A stretch of 64,000 nt of DNA from Endozoicomonas elysicola (GCF_000710775.1 NZ_JOJP01000001.1:5342027-5406026), one strand, 5' to 3'; counted from the first letter of the stretch, positions 1 through 9,895 are shown. Made by a program: numbers and translations. Notes: generated from the sequence alone by a model not told the origin.

Positions 1-123
1 GATAGCGACGACGAATCGGTTGTGGTAACCCCTCCTCCCGTTGTTGAGCCAGAGCCGGATCCAGATCCGCTTCCAGGGAATGGCGCCCCCCACTGCACAG
101 TATTAATGTCACAAAGTATGTAA
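1..123 (+). CDS. C-terminal fragment of an unknown protein
   Basis: An open frame enters from the left edge in frame 1 and stops at TAA 121-123, giving the last 40 residues. They are dominated by Asp, Glu, Pro and Val (a TPPPVVEPEPDPDPLP stretch), like the acidic proline-rich linkers of exported proteins. A hairpin follows directly, which supports a real gene end. No domain is visible, so no function is offered. Confidence 0.55.
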   Translation, partial: DSDDESVVVTPPPVVEPEPDPDPLPGNGAPHCTVLMSQSM

Positions 124-131
124 TCCACCCA

Positions 132-169
132 GAGTAAGCCTGACTCACCACTCTTCGTCAGGCTTACTC
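132..169 (+). terminator. Perfect 13-bp hairpin after the partial gene
   Basis: The arms at 132-144 and 157-169 are exact inverted complements with a 12-nt loop, 8 bp after the stop codon at 123. There is no T-run after the stem, so it may be a terminator of the weak type or an mRNA-end stabiliser. Confidence 0.55.
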
Positions 170-255
170 CTGCCTACATATCAACCTGTTCACCCTGCCT
201 GAAAAATCAATCATTTAAATAAATAACACCGATATGGTGAAATTTTTTTTTACAT

Positions 256-269
256 ATGACATACATCAA
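256..269. promoter_or_regulatory. FNR-like box upstream of the SSS symporter
   Basis: The sequence ATGAC-ATAC-ATCAA matches TTGAY-N4-RTCAA with one mismatch. It lies 99 bp before the ATG at 369. Its place inside the N-terminal extension of the longest frame is one reason to prefer the later start. Binding by an FNR/Anr-type regulator is inferred. Confidence 0.45.
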
Positions 270-368
270 TGTAGTTTTACTTTACCAGTGCCAGAATCCC
301 TCCCACAGCAAGATATAACAACATTTAAATGGCAGCCGCGAAAGCGGGCTATGGGGAGTAAACCGGCT

Positions 369-1874
369 ATGAGCCTGATCGACTACGCAGTGATAATCCT
401 TTACCTGGCAGGAATGCTCGGCATAGGCGTCTATTTTTCCAAAACCAGCGGTGAAAGTACCGACAGTTTTTTCAGGGCGGGAGGACGTATACCTGGCTGG
501 GCCGCCGGTATGAGTATCTGGGCTACCACCTTGAGTTCAATCACCTTCCTGGCAATACCAGGTAACGCTTATAAAGGTAACTGGGTATTTGCCTTTGGTA
601 TGATCGTTGTAGCCTGCTGCATGCCGCTGTTGATCAAATACGTTATACCTTTCTTTAGAAAAATTGATGCTACCACCGCTTACGAATATCTGGAAAAGCG
701 ATTTGATAGCCGTATGCGAGTATTTGGCAGCATCGTGTTTATTCTGTTCCACATTGCCCGCATGGCCATTGTTATCTATCTGCCTACCCTGGCATTAACA
801 GCCATGACAGGCCTGAACCCATACATCATCGCTGTAGCGATTGGCGTACTCTGTGTTATCTACACGTTTCTGGGCGGTATGGAAGGTGTTATCTGGAGTG
901 ACGTTATTCAAGGCTTCGTTCTTCTTGGTGGTATCCTGTTCGCCATCATCGTTGGCTTGACGGGGATTGAGGGCGGTATTGGTGAAGTGATTTCAACCGG
1001 CATATCCGACGGCAAATTTTTTACCAGTGCCGACTGGAGCTGGAGCTTCACTGAAGTCACCATTCCGACCATGCTGGTAGGTGCCATCTTCATCAACATG
1101 TACCAGTACATTGGCAGCCAGGATGTGGTACAGCGCTACAATACCACTAAAAGCGTAGAAGAAACCGGTAAGTCATTGATGACCAATGCATGGTTAGGCC
1201 TGCTGACTATACCCCTGTTCTATGGCATGGGCACCATCCTCTACACCTTTTACGCTCAACAGCCGGAACTCCTTGCTGAAGGCATTAAATCTGATGGTGT
1301 ATTCCCACAGTTTATTGTGAATCAGTTACCCGTGGGTATTACCGGACTCGTGTTTGGTGCTATTTTTGCCGCCTCTCAATCTACCGTATCCAGTAGCCTT
1401 AACAGCCTTTCGGCCTGTTATACCATGGACATTATCAAGCGCTTCCGTCCAAGCCATCCAGAAGCCTACTATGTCAAGACCGCTAAAATGGTCATTCTGA
1501 CAGCAGGCATTCTCTCTTCCGCCGCAGCGCTTTACATGGTCAATACCAACCAGGATGAACTCTTGAAAACCTTCCAGTCAGTCATGGGTCTGTTTGGTGC
1601 TCCTATTGCTGGCGTGTTCCTGCTGGGCATGTTCACCACCAAAGGTAATGCGACAGGCGCCTTCTGGGGTACATTGATTTCATCCATCGCCATGTACTTC
1701 ATCCAGCAATCCAGCCTGACCTTCCTCTATTTCGGTATCATCGGTGTACTGGGAAGCCTTGGCCTGGGTTATCTGATCAGTATCATGGTTGATGGTAAGA
1801 AGGAAATTAAAGACCTGACGGTTCACACCCAAAGTCGTCATGAAGAAACCCTGAGCCCTGAGTTCAGCAGCTAA
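369..1874 (+). CDS. SSS-family sodium:solute symporter (SiaT-like)
   Basis: This is an inner-membrane sodium-coupled symporter of the SSS family, 501 residues from ATG 369 and about 13 hydrophobic segments. The frame is open from 234, but ATG 369 has GGAG 11 bp upstream and opens directly into the first membrane helix (MSLIDYAVIILYLAG). By memory, the order of motifs (GGRIPGWAAGMS, TTLSSITF, a RKIDATTAYEYLEKRFD stretch, GGMEGVIWSD) follows the SiaT sialate-transporter branch. The position I align with the sialate-binding Gln of Proteus SiaT appears to be Met (AFGM), so sialic acid is doubtful. SSS proteins also import unsaturated uronates in marine alginate users, and a uronate role would suit this locus. 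It is monocistronic with its own terminator, and an FNR-like box lies upstream. Confidence 0.8.
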   Translation: MSLIDYAVIILYLAGMLGIGVYFSKTSGESTDSFFRAGGRIPGWAAGMSIWATTLSSITFLAIPGNAYKGNWVFAFGMIVVACCMPLLIKYVIPFFRKIDATTAYEYLEKRFDSRMRVFGSIVFILFHIARMAIVIYLPTLALTAMTGLNPYIIAVAIGVLCVIYTFLGGMEGVIWSDVIQGFVLLGGILFAIIVGLTGIEGGIGEVISTGISDGKFFTSADWSWSFTEVTIPTMLVGAIFINMYQYIGSQDVVQRYNTTKSVEETGKSLMTNAWLGLLTIPLFYGMGTILYTFYAQQPELLAEGIKSDGVFPQFIVNQLPVGITGLVFGAIFAASQSTVSSSLNSLSACYTMDIIKRFRPSHPEAYYVKTAKMVILTAGILSSAAALYMVNTNQDELLKTFQSVMGLFGAPIAGVFLLGMFTTKGNATGAFWGTLISSIAMYFIQQSSLTFLYFGIIGVLGSLGLGYLISIMVDGKKEIKDLTVHTQSRHEETLSPEFSS

Positions 1875-1887
1875 CCGGAACAATACT

Positions 1888-1931
1888 GGAAATGAGTCCC
1901 TGATAAGAACAGGGCCTCATTTCCGGCTTTT
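1888..1931 (+). terminator. Rho-independent terminator of the symporter gene
   Basis: A 15-bp stem with one mismatch (arms 1888-1902 and 1910-1924, 7-nt loop) is followed by GGCTTTT. It begins 13 bp after the stop at 1874. Confidence 0.85.
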
Positions 1932-2197
1932 AACGTTTGACCTAACCAGATATCACGTTTTTATATTGAAAATCAGCAGTCTGTTGAAACACGGGACTAT
2001 TGATGGATATCAAGGAAAGCACATCAGTGGCTATTTATAGTGCAAAGCCCACGCTCCTTACGATATCTTTAATATTCCTAAATGGAAGACGGTCATCACC
2101 TTATTTGATATATTCCTGAACGAAAATCAAACAAAATCTGTTATAACTATTGAATAAATGCTCTGGTGAGCTAACTGCATATTGAGAAAACCCTGTG
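1932..2197 (+). promoter_or_regulatory. Leader region of the gsp operon
   Basis: About 265 bp between the symporter terminator and gspC holds no supportable gene. It must carry the gsp promoter. I could not pick a convincing -35/-10 pair; AT-rich candidates lie at 2100-2160. No FNR-like box of either quality class was seen here. Confidence 0.4.
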
Positions 2198-3106
2198 ATG
2201 TCATTGACCGACAAAATCAGTAACTATGGAAGTTTTTTGACTCACAAACCGACTTCTTTCAAATTCCTGAACACCCGAATTCTCGTCACCATTTGTCAGA
2301 TTATCCTGATCATTTTTCTTACTCACCAGCTCGCCCTCATCACCTGGCAAATAATGCCTGAGAAAAACAGTGATACAGTGAGTCCTGCTTTCCTACAATC
2401 AATGGGCTCTATGCCGCAAAAGAATGCTAGTTCAGACCCACTTGCACAATTAGACTCACTCTACTTATTTGGCCAGCCACCAAAAGCCCAGCAAATTGCA
2501 GCGCCAGCACCCGAGGCTGTCCCTGTTTCACGCCTCGCCGTTAAAATAACGGGGCTGGTTGCCAGCACTATTCCAGAAAACTCACTGGCCATCATCCGAT
2601 CGGGCTCAACAGACAACACTTATCGTCCCGGGGATACACTGAAGGGAACTCAAGCACGGATTGAGAGTATCTATCCGGACCGAGTCATCATTCGCAACGG
2701 TGTACGATTCGAATCACTGTTAATGTACCCGGATGAAGCACAGAAAAAACCACAGGCGTTGAGCACTATTTCAAACCAGCGTCCACAGCAACAGAAAATC
2801 AGTGTTTCTAATGATCTGCGTAAGCGCCTTCAGGAGAAACCTTCCTCATGGACAGAAATTGTCAGCATCTCACCAGTACGTGAAGATGGTGAAATACGAG
2901 GCTACCGGATCAACCCATCCAGGCATCCAAAAGAGTTTGAACAGCTTGGACTGAAGCCAAATGACATGGCTGTTGCGATTAATGGCTACGACCTGACCAA
3001 CACCAGTGAAGCACTGAAAATTATCTCTCAATTACCCACTCTGGATCAGGTATCCCTGACCATCGAAAGGGATGGCCAGCGTTTTGAAGTCGATTTATCG
3101 TCCTGA
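2198..3106 (+). CDS. gspC: Type II secretion protein GspC
   Basis: GspC is the inner-membrane clamp that links the cytoplasmic-membrane platform to the secretin GspD and helps recruit substrates. The protein of about 302 residues has a short cytoplasmic N-terminus, one membrane helix at about residues 27-50 and a Pro/Ala-rich linker. The periplasmic homology region follows at about 110-185 (LAVKITGLVAS, then YRPGDTL and VRFESLLM). A C-terminal PDZ-like domain carries GYRINPSRHPKEFEQLGLKPND and VAINGYDL. GTG 2195 or ATG 2198 could start it, and neither has a strong ribosome site. It is first in the operon, which runs in the usual order C-D-E-F-G-H-I-J-K-L-M-N. Confidence 0.93.
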   Translation: MSLTDKISNYGSFLTHKPTSFKFLNTRILVTICQIILIIFLTHQLALITWQIMPEKNSDTVSPAFLQSMGSMPQKNASSDPLAQLDSLYLFGQPPKAQQIAAPAPEAVPVSRLAVKITGLVASTIPENSLAIIRSGSTDNTYRPGDTLKGTQARIESIYPDRVIIRNGVRFESLLMYPDEAQKKPQALSTISNQRPQQQKISVSNDLRKRLQEKPSSWTEIVSISPVREDGEIRGYRINPSRHPKEFEQLGLKPNDMAVAINGYDLTNTSEALKIISQLPTLDQVSLTIERDGQRFEVDLSS

Positions 3107-3128
3107 CCAATTTGTTAAAGGTGTCGCT

Positions 3129-5312
3129 ATGTATTCATCATCGGTGTGCGCAGGGGAAATCCGTGCACTGATAGCCCCTTCTCTCGCAAGAAGGGTTAAA
3201 GTCCTGGGACTGCTGCTGGCGCTGCCTTTTTCTTCTGCTGTAATCGCGAACAACTCAAACGTCGCCCATCAATACGACAATGGTTATTCATCAAATATTT
3301 CTCATTACTCTGCCAGCTTTGAAAAGGCTGATATTAAGGAGTTTGTTCGTACTGTCAGTGCAAACCTGAATCGCCCAATCATCATAGATCCGGCGGTGAG
3401 AGGAGAAATTACGGTCAGGGCTTATGACCAGCTTGACCAGAGCCAATACTACCAGCTCTTTTTATCAGTACTGGCTGTCCATGGCTTTGCTGCTATTGAA
3501 ACCAGCAATGGCATGCTCAAAGTTATCCCTGATAAAGATGCCAGAACCTCCTCCATTCCTGTCGTAGCAGGGAGCAAGTTAGGTAGCCAAAGCGCTCATG
3601 GCGCCGATGAGATGGTGACCTGGGTCTTGCCCGTCAGTCATGTTCCGGTTCGGGAGTTATCACCAATATTACGCCAATTGGTTAATAGTTCAGGCAGTGT
3701 CGTTCATTACGATCCATCAAACATCCTTATCCTCAGTGGTCGAGCAGCAAACCTGGAACGTATTGCTGAAGTCGTTCGACGGGTAGATCAGGCGGGAATA
3801 CGCAATGTCGAGATTGTTCAATTACGTCATGCTTCTGCCAGTGAGATGGAACGAATTCTGTTGTCTGTCTACGCAGGACAGGGACAAAAGCCAGCAGGCA
3901 TGCCCCCCCTGGTTGTCAGTAATGAAGCCACCAATCAGATTATTCTTTCCGCTGACCGACAACTCCTTCAGCGAATGAAAAGTCTTGTTCTGCAAATGGA
4001 TGCAGAGCGCAAATCAAACGGTAACATCAACGTTTTCTATCTCCATTACGCCAAGGCAGAAGACCTTAAAAAGGTATTGGATGGCGTTGGCAAAATGCTC
4101 ATGTCTTCAAGCAAAGCCAGCAAGAGTGGCGCATCAGGCGACTACAGCATTGAAGTTCATGAACAAACCAATGCCCTGGTCGTCACCGCAAGACCCGACA
4201 TGATGCAGGCCATGAAATCCGTCATTGAGCGCCTGGATATTCGCCGTGCACAGGTTATGGTGGAAGCCATTATTGTTGAAGTAGCCGATGGTGACGGTAT
4301 CAATCTGTCCTTTCAGTTGGCCAATGAAAATGGCACCAGCATGATGCAGTTTCAGGATGGCTCCAGTGTCCCTATTGGTGAAATCCTGATGGGTATGAAA
4401 GAGGCTGAAGGTGAAAAAGGCTCTACCATTATTAATGATGATGGAACGACGATAAACCCGGACACCAATGGTGATTACACCGCTCTCGCTGCAGCCCTTG
4501 CTAAAGTATCCGGTGCGGCATTCAGCGTTACCTCCGGTGACTGGACTGCGCTATTACAGGCCGTCACCACGTCCAGCCAGTCCAACGTACTGGCAACCCC
4601 CAGTCTGTTAACCCTCGACAATGAAGAAGCTTCTTTTATTGTAGGCGACGAAGTACCTACATTAACCGGCTCAACACCCAGTTCTGGAAACGATAATCCT
4701 TATCAGACCATTGAGCGTAAGGAAGTGGGGATTAAACTGACGGTCACCCCACAGATCAATGCCGGGGATGCCGTCAAACTAACCATTGAGCAGGAAGTCT
4801 CCAATGTCAATGGCCGGACCCCTGTCGATGTCACCTTTTCAACCCGCAAGGTAAAAACCTCGGTAATGGTGAAAACCGGAGATACCGTTGTCATCGGTGG
4901 CCTGCTGGATGAGAACGTCCAGGAGAGTGTTTCAAAAGTACCACTGCTGGGTGATATTCCAATTTTGGGCCACCTGTTCCGCTCCACCTCCAGTAAGAAG
5001 GTCAAAAAGAACCTGATGGTCTTCCTACGTCCAACCATTATTCGTGATGACCTGACCATGAATGCCATCAGTGGTCAGAAGTATGAGCTGATGCGAGCAT
5101 ACCAGCTGGACAAGCAGGCTCAGGGTATTTCACTGATGCCCGGATTTGATACGCCGGTTCTTCCAGCACAACCTACAGCCCGTGAATTCCTGGATGAGTT
5201 GCGACGCCAGATGGACGAAGAATCCGCACAATCCACCAGCACAGCACAATCAAAAGAAAACTCCGTTCAGGCTTCAGCAAAACTGGTCCGCCGCACCGGT
5301 GGGGAAAGATAA
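3129..5312 (+). CDS. gspD: Type II secretion secretin GspD
   Basis: GspD forms the outer-membrane secretin ring through which folded proteins leave the periplasm. It has 727 residues from ATG 3129, which is preceded by AAAGG with about 8 nt spacing. An earlier in-frame start at 3072 would overlap gspC by 35 bp and give a poor signal peptide. A Sec-type signal ([15 protein letters not shown]) precedes the N0 domain ([20 protein letters not shown]). Three N-domain repeats follow, one ending [18 protein letters not shown]. The C-terminal secretin domain contains [20 protein letters not shown] and [17 protein letters not shown]. There is no lipobox. No pilotin (GspS) gene lies in the window. Confidence 0.95.
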   Translation: MYSSSVCAGEIRALIAPSLARRVKVLGLLLALPFSSAVIANNSNVAHQYDNGYSSNISHYSASFEKADIKEFVRTVSANLNRPIIIDPAVRGEITVRAYDQLDQSQYYQLFLSVLAVHGFAAIETSNGMLKVIPDKDARTSSIPVVAGSKLGSQSAHGADEMVTWVLPVSHVPVRELSPILRQLVNSSGSVVHYDPSNILILSGRAANLERIAEVVRRVDQAGIRNVEIVQLRHASASEMERILLSVYAGQGQKPAGMPPLVVSNEATNQIILSADRQLLQRMKSLVLQMDAERKSNGNINVFYLHYAKAEDLKKVLDGVGKMLMSSSKASKSGASGDYSIEVHEQTNALVVTARPDMMQAMKSVIERLDIRRAQVMVEAIIVEVADGDGINLSFQLANENGTSMMQFQDGSSVPIGEILMGMKEAEGEKGSTIINDDGTTINPDTNGDYTALAAALAKVSGAAFSVTSGDWTALLQAVTTSSQSNVLATPSLLTLDNEEASFIVGDEVPTLTGSTPSSGNDNPYQTIERKEVGIKLTVTPQINAGDAVKLTIEQEVSNVNGRTPVDVTFSTRKVKTSVMVKTGDTVVIGGLLDENVQESVSKVPLLGDIPILGHLFRSTSSKKVKKNLMVFLRPTIIRDDLTMNAISGQKYELMRAYQLDKQAQGISLMPGFDTPVLPAQPTAREFLDELRRQMDEESAQSTSTAQSKENSVQASAKLVRRTGGER

Positions 5313-6868
5313 TGACGGAAGCTGCTCTGGACATGGAAACAGCCTTGAGCCAAAAAAAGACGCTCAATAAAACGGTGACTACAGAGCCAGAAGTGCTTGA
5401 TGTTGTGGACAAAAGAACGTTGCCGTTTTCCTTTGCCCGTCGCTTTAACCTGTTGCTCTCTCAAAATAATGAGGGGATAAATCAGGTCTGGTATAAAGGT
5501 CTGCCTGAGCCTTCAGCCCTGCAGGAAGTAAGACGTTTTGCTAGCACACCGGTTCATCTGAAAGCACTGGAAGATGCTGAGTTCGAACAAAAACTGGCTG
5601 AACATTACCAGCAGGACTCCTCAGCAGCACGACAGTTAATGAACGACATCGGAAATGATGAGGGCCTTCAGGCACTGGCTGAAGAGTTGCCAGAAGATGA
5701 AGACCTGCTGGAAGCGGATGATGGCGCGCCCATCATCCGACTGATCAATGCCATGTTGGGTGAAGCGATAAAGGAAGGCGCCTCCGACATTCACATCGAA
5801 ACATTTGAGCGCAACTTGACCGTCCGTTTTCGAATCGACGGTGTTCTTCGGGAAATTCTTCGCCCTCAGCGCAAACTGGCCGCCGTACTGGTTTCCAGAG
5901 TTAAGGTCATGGCCAAGCTGGATATTGCCGAAAAGCGGGTTCCTCAGGATGGCCGAATTTCTCTGCGAATGGGTGGGCGATCAGTAGACGTCAGGGTATC
6001 AACACTACCTTCCCGTCATGGTGAACGCATTGTTATGCGCCTTCTGGACCGTAACAGTGTGCAGCTGGATCTGACCAGTCTGGGAATGAGTGAACACCTC
6101 TGCGACCAGTTCCGGGAACAGCTATATAAACCGCATGGAATCCTTCTGGTTACCGGCCCGACGGGTTCCGGTAAGAGTACAACCCTGTATGCCGGCCTCA
6201 GCACTATCAATAACACTGAACGAAATATTCTGACAGTAGAAGACCCCGTTGAATACGACCTTGAGGGCGTTGGCCAGACTCAGGTTAACCCGAAAGTTGA
6301 TATGACCTTTGCCCGGGGACTGCGCGCTATTCTGCGACAGGACCCCGATGTAGTGATGATTGGTGAAATCCGCGATCTGGAAACGGCAGAAATTGCCGTT
6401 CAGGCATCTCTGACGGGACACCTGGTACTAAGCACACTGCACACCAATACGGCAGTCGGTGCCGTTACCCGACTCAGGGATATGGGAGTAGAACCTTTTC
6501 TACTGGCTTCCAGCCTGCTGGGCGTTCTTGCCCAGCGCCTGGTCAGAACACTTTGCCCGGATTGTCGCGAAAAGCGCCCTGCCACTGAGCTAGAAATCAA
6601 TGTAATGAAACTCCCCAGTGACCACCAACTTTGGCATACACCGGGCTGCCCGGAATGTCATCATACGGGTTATCGTGGACGTACCGGTATTCATGAACTG
6701 TTCCTGGTGAATGATCAGGTTCGTCGATTGATTCATGACGGCGCCGGTGAGCAATCCATTGAACAGGAAATCCGCCAGTCCTCAAAAAGCATTCAGTCCG
6801 ATGGCTTTCAGAAAATTCTCAGTGGCATCACCAGTCTTGAAGAAGTGATGCGGGTCACCAGGGAGTAA
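5312..6868 (+). CDS. gspE: Type II secretion ATPase GspE
   Basis: GspE is the cytoplasmic hexameric ATPase that powers pseudopilus assembly. It has 518 residues, and its ATG overlaps the gspD stop (TAATG) with GGGGAAAG just upstream. Visible motifs are the Walker A box GPTGSGKST near residue 282, the Asp box around [21 protein letters not shown], the His box TLHTNTA and a zinc-binding tetracysteine cluster (CPDC then CPEC) near residues 413-450. The N-terminal region that binds GspL precedes residue 150. Length and motif order are typical. Confidence 0.96.
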   Translation: MTEAALDMETALSQKKTLNKTVTTEPEVLDVVDKRTLPFSFARRFNLLLSQNNEGINQVWYKGLPEPSALQEVRRFASTPVHLKALEDAEFEQKLAEHYQQDSSAARQLMNDIGNDEGLQALAEELPEDEDLLEADDGAPIIRLINAMLGEAIKEGASDIHIETFERNLTVRFRIDGVLREILRPQRKLAAVLVSRVKVMAKLDIAEKRVPQDGRISLRMGGRSVDVRVSTLPSRHGERIVMRLLDRNSVQLDLTSLGMSEHLCDQFREQLYKPHGILLVTGPTGSGKSTTLYAGLSTINNTERNILTVEDPVEYDLEGVGQTQVNPKVDMTFARGLRAILRQDPDVVMIGEIRDLETAEIAVQASLTGHLVLSTLHTNTAVGAVTRLRDMGVEPFLLASSLLGVLAQRLVRTLCPDCREKRPATELEINVMKLPSDHQLWHTPGCPECHHTGYRGRTGIHELFLVNDQVRRLIHDGAGEQSIEQEIRQSSKSIQSDGFQKILSGITSLEEVMRVTRE

Positions 6869-6872
6869 TCGA

Positions 6873-8120
6873 GTGAGTGTATTTGCTTATGAAGCCCTGG
6901 ATACCAAAGGGAAAAAAAGTAAAGGTGTGATGGAAGCGGATTCGCCCCGTCAGGTGCGACAGAAGCTTCGGGTCTCCGGCCTTAATGCCATTAATGTCAG
7001 TGAAACATCCAGTAAAGAAACGACGGATACCCAGAAAAATACGGGAACATCGTTACGTGGATTCACCCTGCTGCAAAAGCAAGCCAGTGATGCAGAAGTA
7101 GCCCTGTTAACCCGCCAGTTGGCTACTCTGGTTGCAGCCGGTATCCCTCTGGAAGAATGTCTCCAGGCATTGATCCGGCAATTGCGCAAACCTCACCTGA
7201 AATCGATAGTAACAACAGTTCGCTCAAAAATACTGGAAGGCCAGACTCTGGCAGACAGCCTGGCCTGTTACCCGAGAACCTTTGACCGACTCTATCGGGC
7301 AATGGTCGCTGCAGGTGAAAAGTCTGGACATCTGGATGGCGTACTGGAAAGACTGGCGGATTTCACAGAACACCGGCAGAAAATCAAAGGCCAGCTGATT
7401 CAGGCGATGATCTATCCGGCTATTCTGACACTGGTAGCCATTGGCGTCGTCGCCGCGTTATTGACCACCGTCGTTCCCACAGTCGTTGAACAATTTGCCC
7501 ATATGGGTCAGCAGCTTCCCGGTATGACCCTTGCCCTGATCAGTATCAGTGACTTCGTTCGTGCGTATGGACCAGCGCTTGTCATTGCATTGCTTGCAAC
7601 CCTGGTCATCCGTCAACTGATACTTAAACAAAGCCGGGCCTGCCGACTGGTTCATGACCGCTGGCTGCTCAAGCTGCCAATCATTGGCAGTGTTCTCAGC
7701 GGTGTCGATTGTGCCCGCTTTGCCAGAACCCTTAGCATCCTGACCAGCAGTACAGTACCACTGCTGGAAGGCATGGCGATTGCGTCAAAGGTGCTGGTGA
7801 ATCAACACATGCAGGAGTCATTATTAAAAGCGGCAGAACGTGTAAGAGAAGGCACATCCCTCTGGCAATCTCTGGAACAGACTGAGCTTTTCTCACCCAT
7901 GATGCTTTACATCATTGCCAGCGGTGAGAAGTCTGGAGAGCTGACTGGCATGCTTGGCAGGGCTGCTGACAATCAAGATCAACAGTTTGAATCCCAGGTG
8001 AATATCGCATTGGGTATTTTCGGCCCATTGCTGATTGTGACGATGGCAGGTGTCGTACTGTTTATCGTGATGGCCATTTTGACCCCAATGCTGGATCTGA
8101 ATTCGCTGGTAGGTGGATGA
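6873..8120 (+). CDS. gspF: Type II secretion platform protein GspF
   Basis: GspF is the polytopic inner-membrane platform protein that couples the GspE ATPase to pseudopilin insertion. It has 415 residues from GTG 6873, 4 bp after the gspE stop with GGGAG upstream. The two duplicated cytoplasmic GspF domains are visible, at about residues 70-195 (LTRQLATLVAAGIPLEECL) and 270-395 (FARTLSILTSSTVPLLEGM). Each is followed by membrane helices, and both contain the AAGEKSG/ASGEKSG signature. Confidence 0.95.
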   Translation: MSVFAYEALDTKGKKSKGVMEADSPRQVRQKLRVSGLNAINVSETSSKETTDTQKNTGTSLRGFTLLQKQASDAEVALLTRQLATLVAAGIPLEECLQALIRQLRKPHLKSIVTTVRSKILEGQTLADSLACYPRTFDRLYRAMVAAGEKSGHLDGVLERLADFTEHRQKIKGQLIQAMIYPAILTLVAIGVVAALLTTVVPTVVEQFAHMGQQLPGMTLALISISDFVRAYGPALVIALLATLVIRQLILKQSRACRLVHDRWLLKLPIIGSVLSGVDCARFARTLSILTSSTVPLLEGMAIASKVLVNQHMQESLLKAAERVREGTSLWQSLEQTELFSPMMLYIIASGEKSGELTGMLGRAADNQDQQFESQVNIALGIFGPLLIVTMAGVVLFIVMAILTPMLDLNSLVGG

Positions 8121-8134
8121 TGCTTACTCGCAGA

Positions 8135-8172
8135 CCTCGTTCCTACAATTCTCCGAGGGAACGAATAGAAAC
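8135..8172. repeat. Degenerate palindrome in the gspF-gspG gap
   Basis: In the 93-bp gap, CTCGTTCCTAC and GAGGGAACGA form an imperfect inverted repeat. It resembles a worn copy of the TTCCCACGC...GCGTGGGAA element found at 8823-8843. The gap otherwise holds only the gspG leader. Confidence 0.3.
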
Positions 8173-8213
8173 TTTGTGGTAAAAAACAGAATTAGATCAT
8201 TAGGAAACGCCCA

Positions 8214-8651
8214 ATGAAACTTATTAACAAAAGACAGAAACAGTCAGGTTTTACCCTGCTGGAAATCATGGTGGTTATTGTCATTCTTGGCGTATTGGCC
8301 AGTATGGTTGCTCCAAATATTATCGGAAATAAGGATAAGGCAGACCTGCAGAAAGCCGTGAGCGATATAGTCGCTTTGGAAAATGCCCTGGATATGTACA
8401 AGCTGGAAAACAATTTCTACCCGTCTACCCAGCAAGGGCTCGAATCTCTGGTCAATAGACCTTCGGGCAGCCCTGAACCAAAAGCCTATCGTGACAACGG
8501 CTACATTCGTCGCTTGCCTAAAGACCCATGGGGTAATGACTACCTGATGCTCAGTCCTGGTGAAAATGGACCTGTCGATATCTTTTCAGCCGGTCCGGAT
8601 GGACAGCCTGGAACCGATGATGATACCGGTAACTGGAACCTGGATAGTTAA
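8214..8651 (+). CDS. gspG: Major pseudopilin GspG
   Basis: GspG is the main subunit of the periplasmic pseudopilus. It has 145 residues, with a prepilin leader of 12 residues ending KQSG before FTLLEIMVVIVILG. Glu lies at +5 after the cleavage site. The C-terminal domain carries the family's YPSTQQGLESLV and PKDPWGNDY motifs and the calcium-loop region (SAGPDGQPGTDDD). The prepilin peptidase GspO needed for processing is not in the window. Confidence 0.96.
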   Translation: MKLINKRQKQSGFTLLEIMVVIVILGVLASMVAPNIIGNKDKADLQKAVSDIVALENALDMYKLENNFYPSTQQGLESLVNRPSGSPEPKAYRDNGYIRRLPKDPWGNDYLMLSPGENGPVDIFSAGPDGQPGTDDDTGNWNLDS

Positions 8652-8713
8652 CCACATTTAATGATGGCCAGATCTGCTCATCCTGATGGTTTGTCACTCC
8701 CTGAAATAAAAGA

Positions 8714-8785
8714 TTTCACCACGGAGGTACAAAGAAACAGAGTAAAAGCTTTGTCTTTTCTCCGTTGTTCTGTGTCTCCGTGGCA
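8714..8785. repeat. Dispersed palindromic repeat, copy A
   Basis: The element has a left arm TTCACCACGGAGGTACAAAG and a right arm ending TGTCTCCGTGGCAA. It folds as a long imperfect hairpin of about 72 bp. Copies B (9896-9970) and C (18544-18627) share the same architecture. It sits in the gap before gspH, where a long frame runs through it by chance. Confidence 0.65.
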
Positions 8786-8822
8786 ACCATCTTTGCCAGA
8801 AGACACAACAACTCCATCCCCG

Positions 8823-8843
8823 TTCCCACGCTCTGCGTGGGAA
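8823..8843. repeat. REP-like palindrome TTCCCACGC-TCT-GCGTGGGAA
   Basis: A perfect 9-bp inverted repeat with a 3-nt loop lies 38 bp after repeat copy A. The GTTCCCACGC/GCGTGGGAAT core is, from general knowledge, a frequent REP-like intergenic motif in proteobacterial genomes. Two unrelated repeats side by side argue that 8652-8855 is not translated. Confidence 0.6.
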
Positions 8844-8855
8844 TGCATACCTGGC

Positions 8856-9497
8856 ATGCCACATAGTAAGGAGCCTTCTGCCTGCACCCGTTCTTCATCT
8901 CCACACAAAGCCCGGCAAACAACAGCAATTCAAGGTTTCACACTGCTGGAAATCATGCTGGTTATGGTACTTCTCGGGTTAGCCATATCTGCGATCCTTC
9001 CATCACTGATACCTGATGACAGCGGTGCTCTTATGCAAAAAGAAGCCCGACGGCTGGTTATGCTGACGCAGAGCCTTCAGGAACAGGCACTGATTAGTGG
9101 CCAGGATATGGGCTTGCAACAGACACATGATGGATATCGGTTTCTGGTTTATCAACAAGGTAAGTGGCAGCCTGTCACTGACAACCGGACGCTCTCACCG
9201 GTAGCGTTAAGTAGTGCCCTGAGATTGGCCATTTTTCCCGGGGAGTCAGTATGGCGAGATACTCTGGAGCTGGAAAAGGATAAAGGGTTTACCTTTGACT
9301 TTTCTGATGAAGAGGCATCACCTGACTCCAACGACGAATCCAAAGCTGAACCAGACCTGTTCTTCTGGGCTTCGGGAGATATTTCACCAGCAGAGTTAAG
9401 AATTTTTTCTACGGCAGAAAACAGTTCCAACAGCATATTCTCAGTCAACATAGAAGAACACGGTGCCATTGCGCTTGTGGAAGGGGCTGAACGATGA
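8856..9497 (+). CDS. gspH: Minor pseudopilin GspH
   Basis: GspH is a minor pseudopilin of the pseudopilus tip complex. The frame is open from 8661 (278 residues), but its first 65 codons are two repeat elements. The later ATG at 8856 gives 213 residues with a leader of about 27 residues ending AIQG before FTLLEIMLVMVLLG. No strong ribosome site is visible at 8856, so the start is provisional. The globular part is Asp/Glu-rich and ends with VNIEEHGAIALV, as in GspH. Its stop overlaps the gspI start (ATGA). Confidence 0.85.
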   Translation: MPHSKEPSACTRSSSPHKARQTTAIQGFTLLEIMLVMVLLGLAISAILPSLIPDDSGALMQKEARRLVMLTQSLQEQALISGQDMGLQQTHDGYRFLVYQQGKWQPVTDNRTLSPVALSSALRLAIFPGESVWRDTLELEKDKGFTFDFSDEEASPDSNDESKAEPDLFFWASGDISPAELRIFSTAENSSNSIFSVNIEEHGAIALVEGAER

Positions 9498-9877
9498 TGC
9501 CTTCCTATCAGATAAACGAATACGGCTTCACATTGCTGGAAGTACTGCTGGCACTGGCACTGTTGGCCATTGCCGGGATGTCGGTACTGTCCATGAGTGG
9601 CGAAAGTGTGCGCAACACCCCGATACTGGAACAACGCACCCTGGCTCGTCTGATCGCCGACAACCAGATGACTGAGCTTCATCTGCAAAAGCAGTGGCCA
9701 ACACTCAGCTGGCAGCGGGAAGAGCACGAGCTGGCAGGACAACAGTGGTTTACCCGTTTTCGAAGTGTCAAAACGGCTGATGATGACTTCCGGGCCATTG
9801 ATGTTGAAGTACGCATGCAAGAGGATGAGAAAAGTCCTGTTCTGGCAACGTTGAGAAGTTATATGGTCAGGCAGTGA
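9494..9877 (+). CDS. gspI: Minor pseudopilin GspI
   Basis: GspI nucleates the pseudopilus tip with GspJ and GspK. It has 127 residues with an 11-residue leader ending NEYG before FTLLEVLLALALLAIAGMSV, and Glu at +5. The segment RTLARLIADNQMTEL is typical of GspI. It starts within the gspH stop (ATGA overlap). Confidence 0.94.
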   Translation: MMPSYQINEYGFTLLEVLLALALLAIAGMSVLSMSGESVRNTPILEQRTLARLIADNQMTELHLQKQWPTLSWQREEHELAGQQWFTRFRSVKTADDDFRAIDVEVRMQEDEKSPVLATLRSYMVRQ

Positions 9878-9895
9878 TGATGGAACGAGTTAAAG

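Noticed and set aside
2105-2147. TTGATA and TATAAC as a sigma-70 promoter for gspC
   Set aside because: The spacer would be about 31 bp, too long, and no better pair was found.
8661-8855. N-terminal 65 codons of the longest gspH frame
   Set aside because: They translate two repeat elements and would put over 90 residues before the prepilin cleavage site, far longer than any normal leader.
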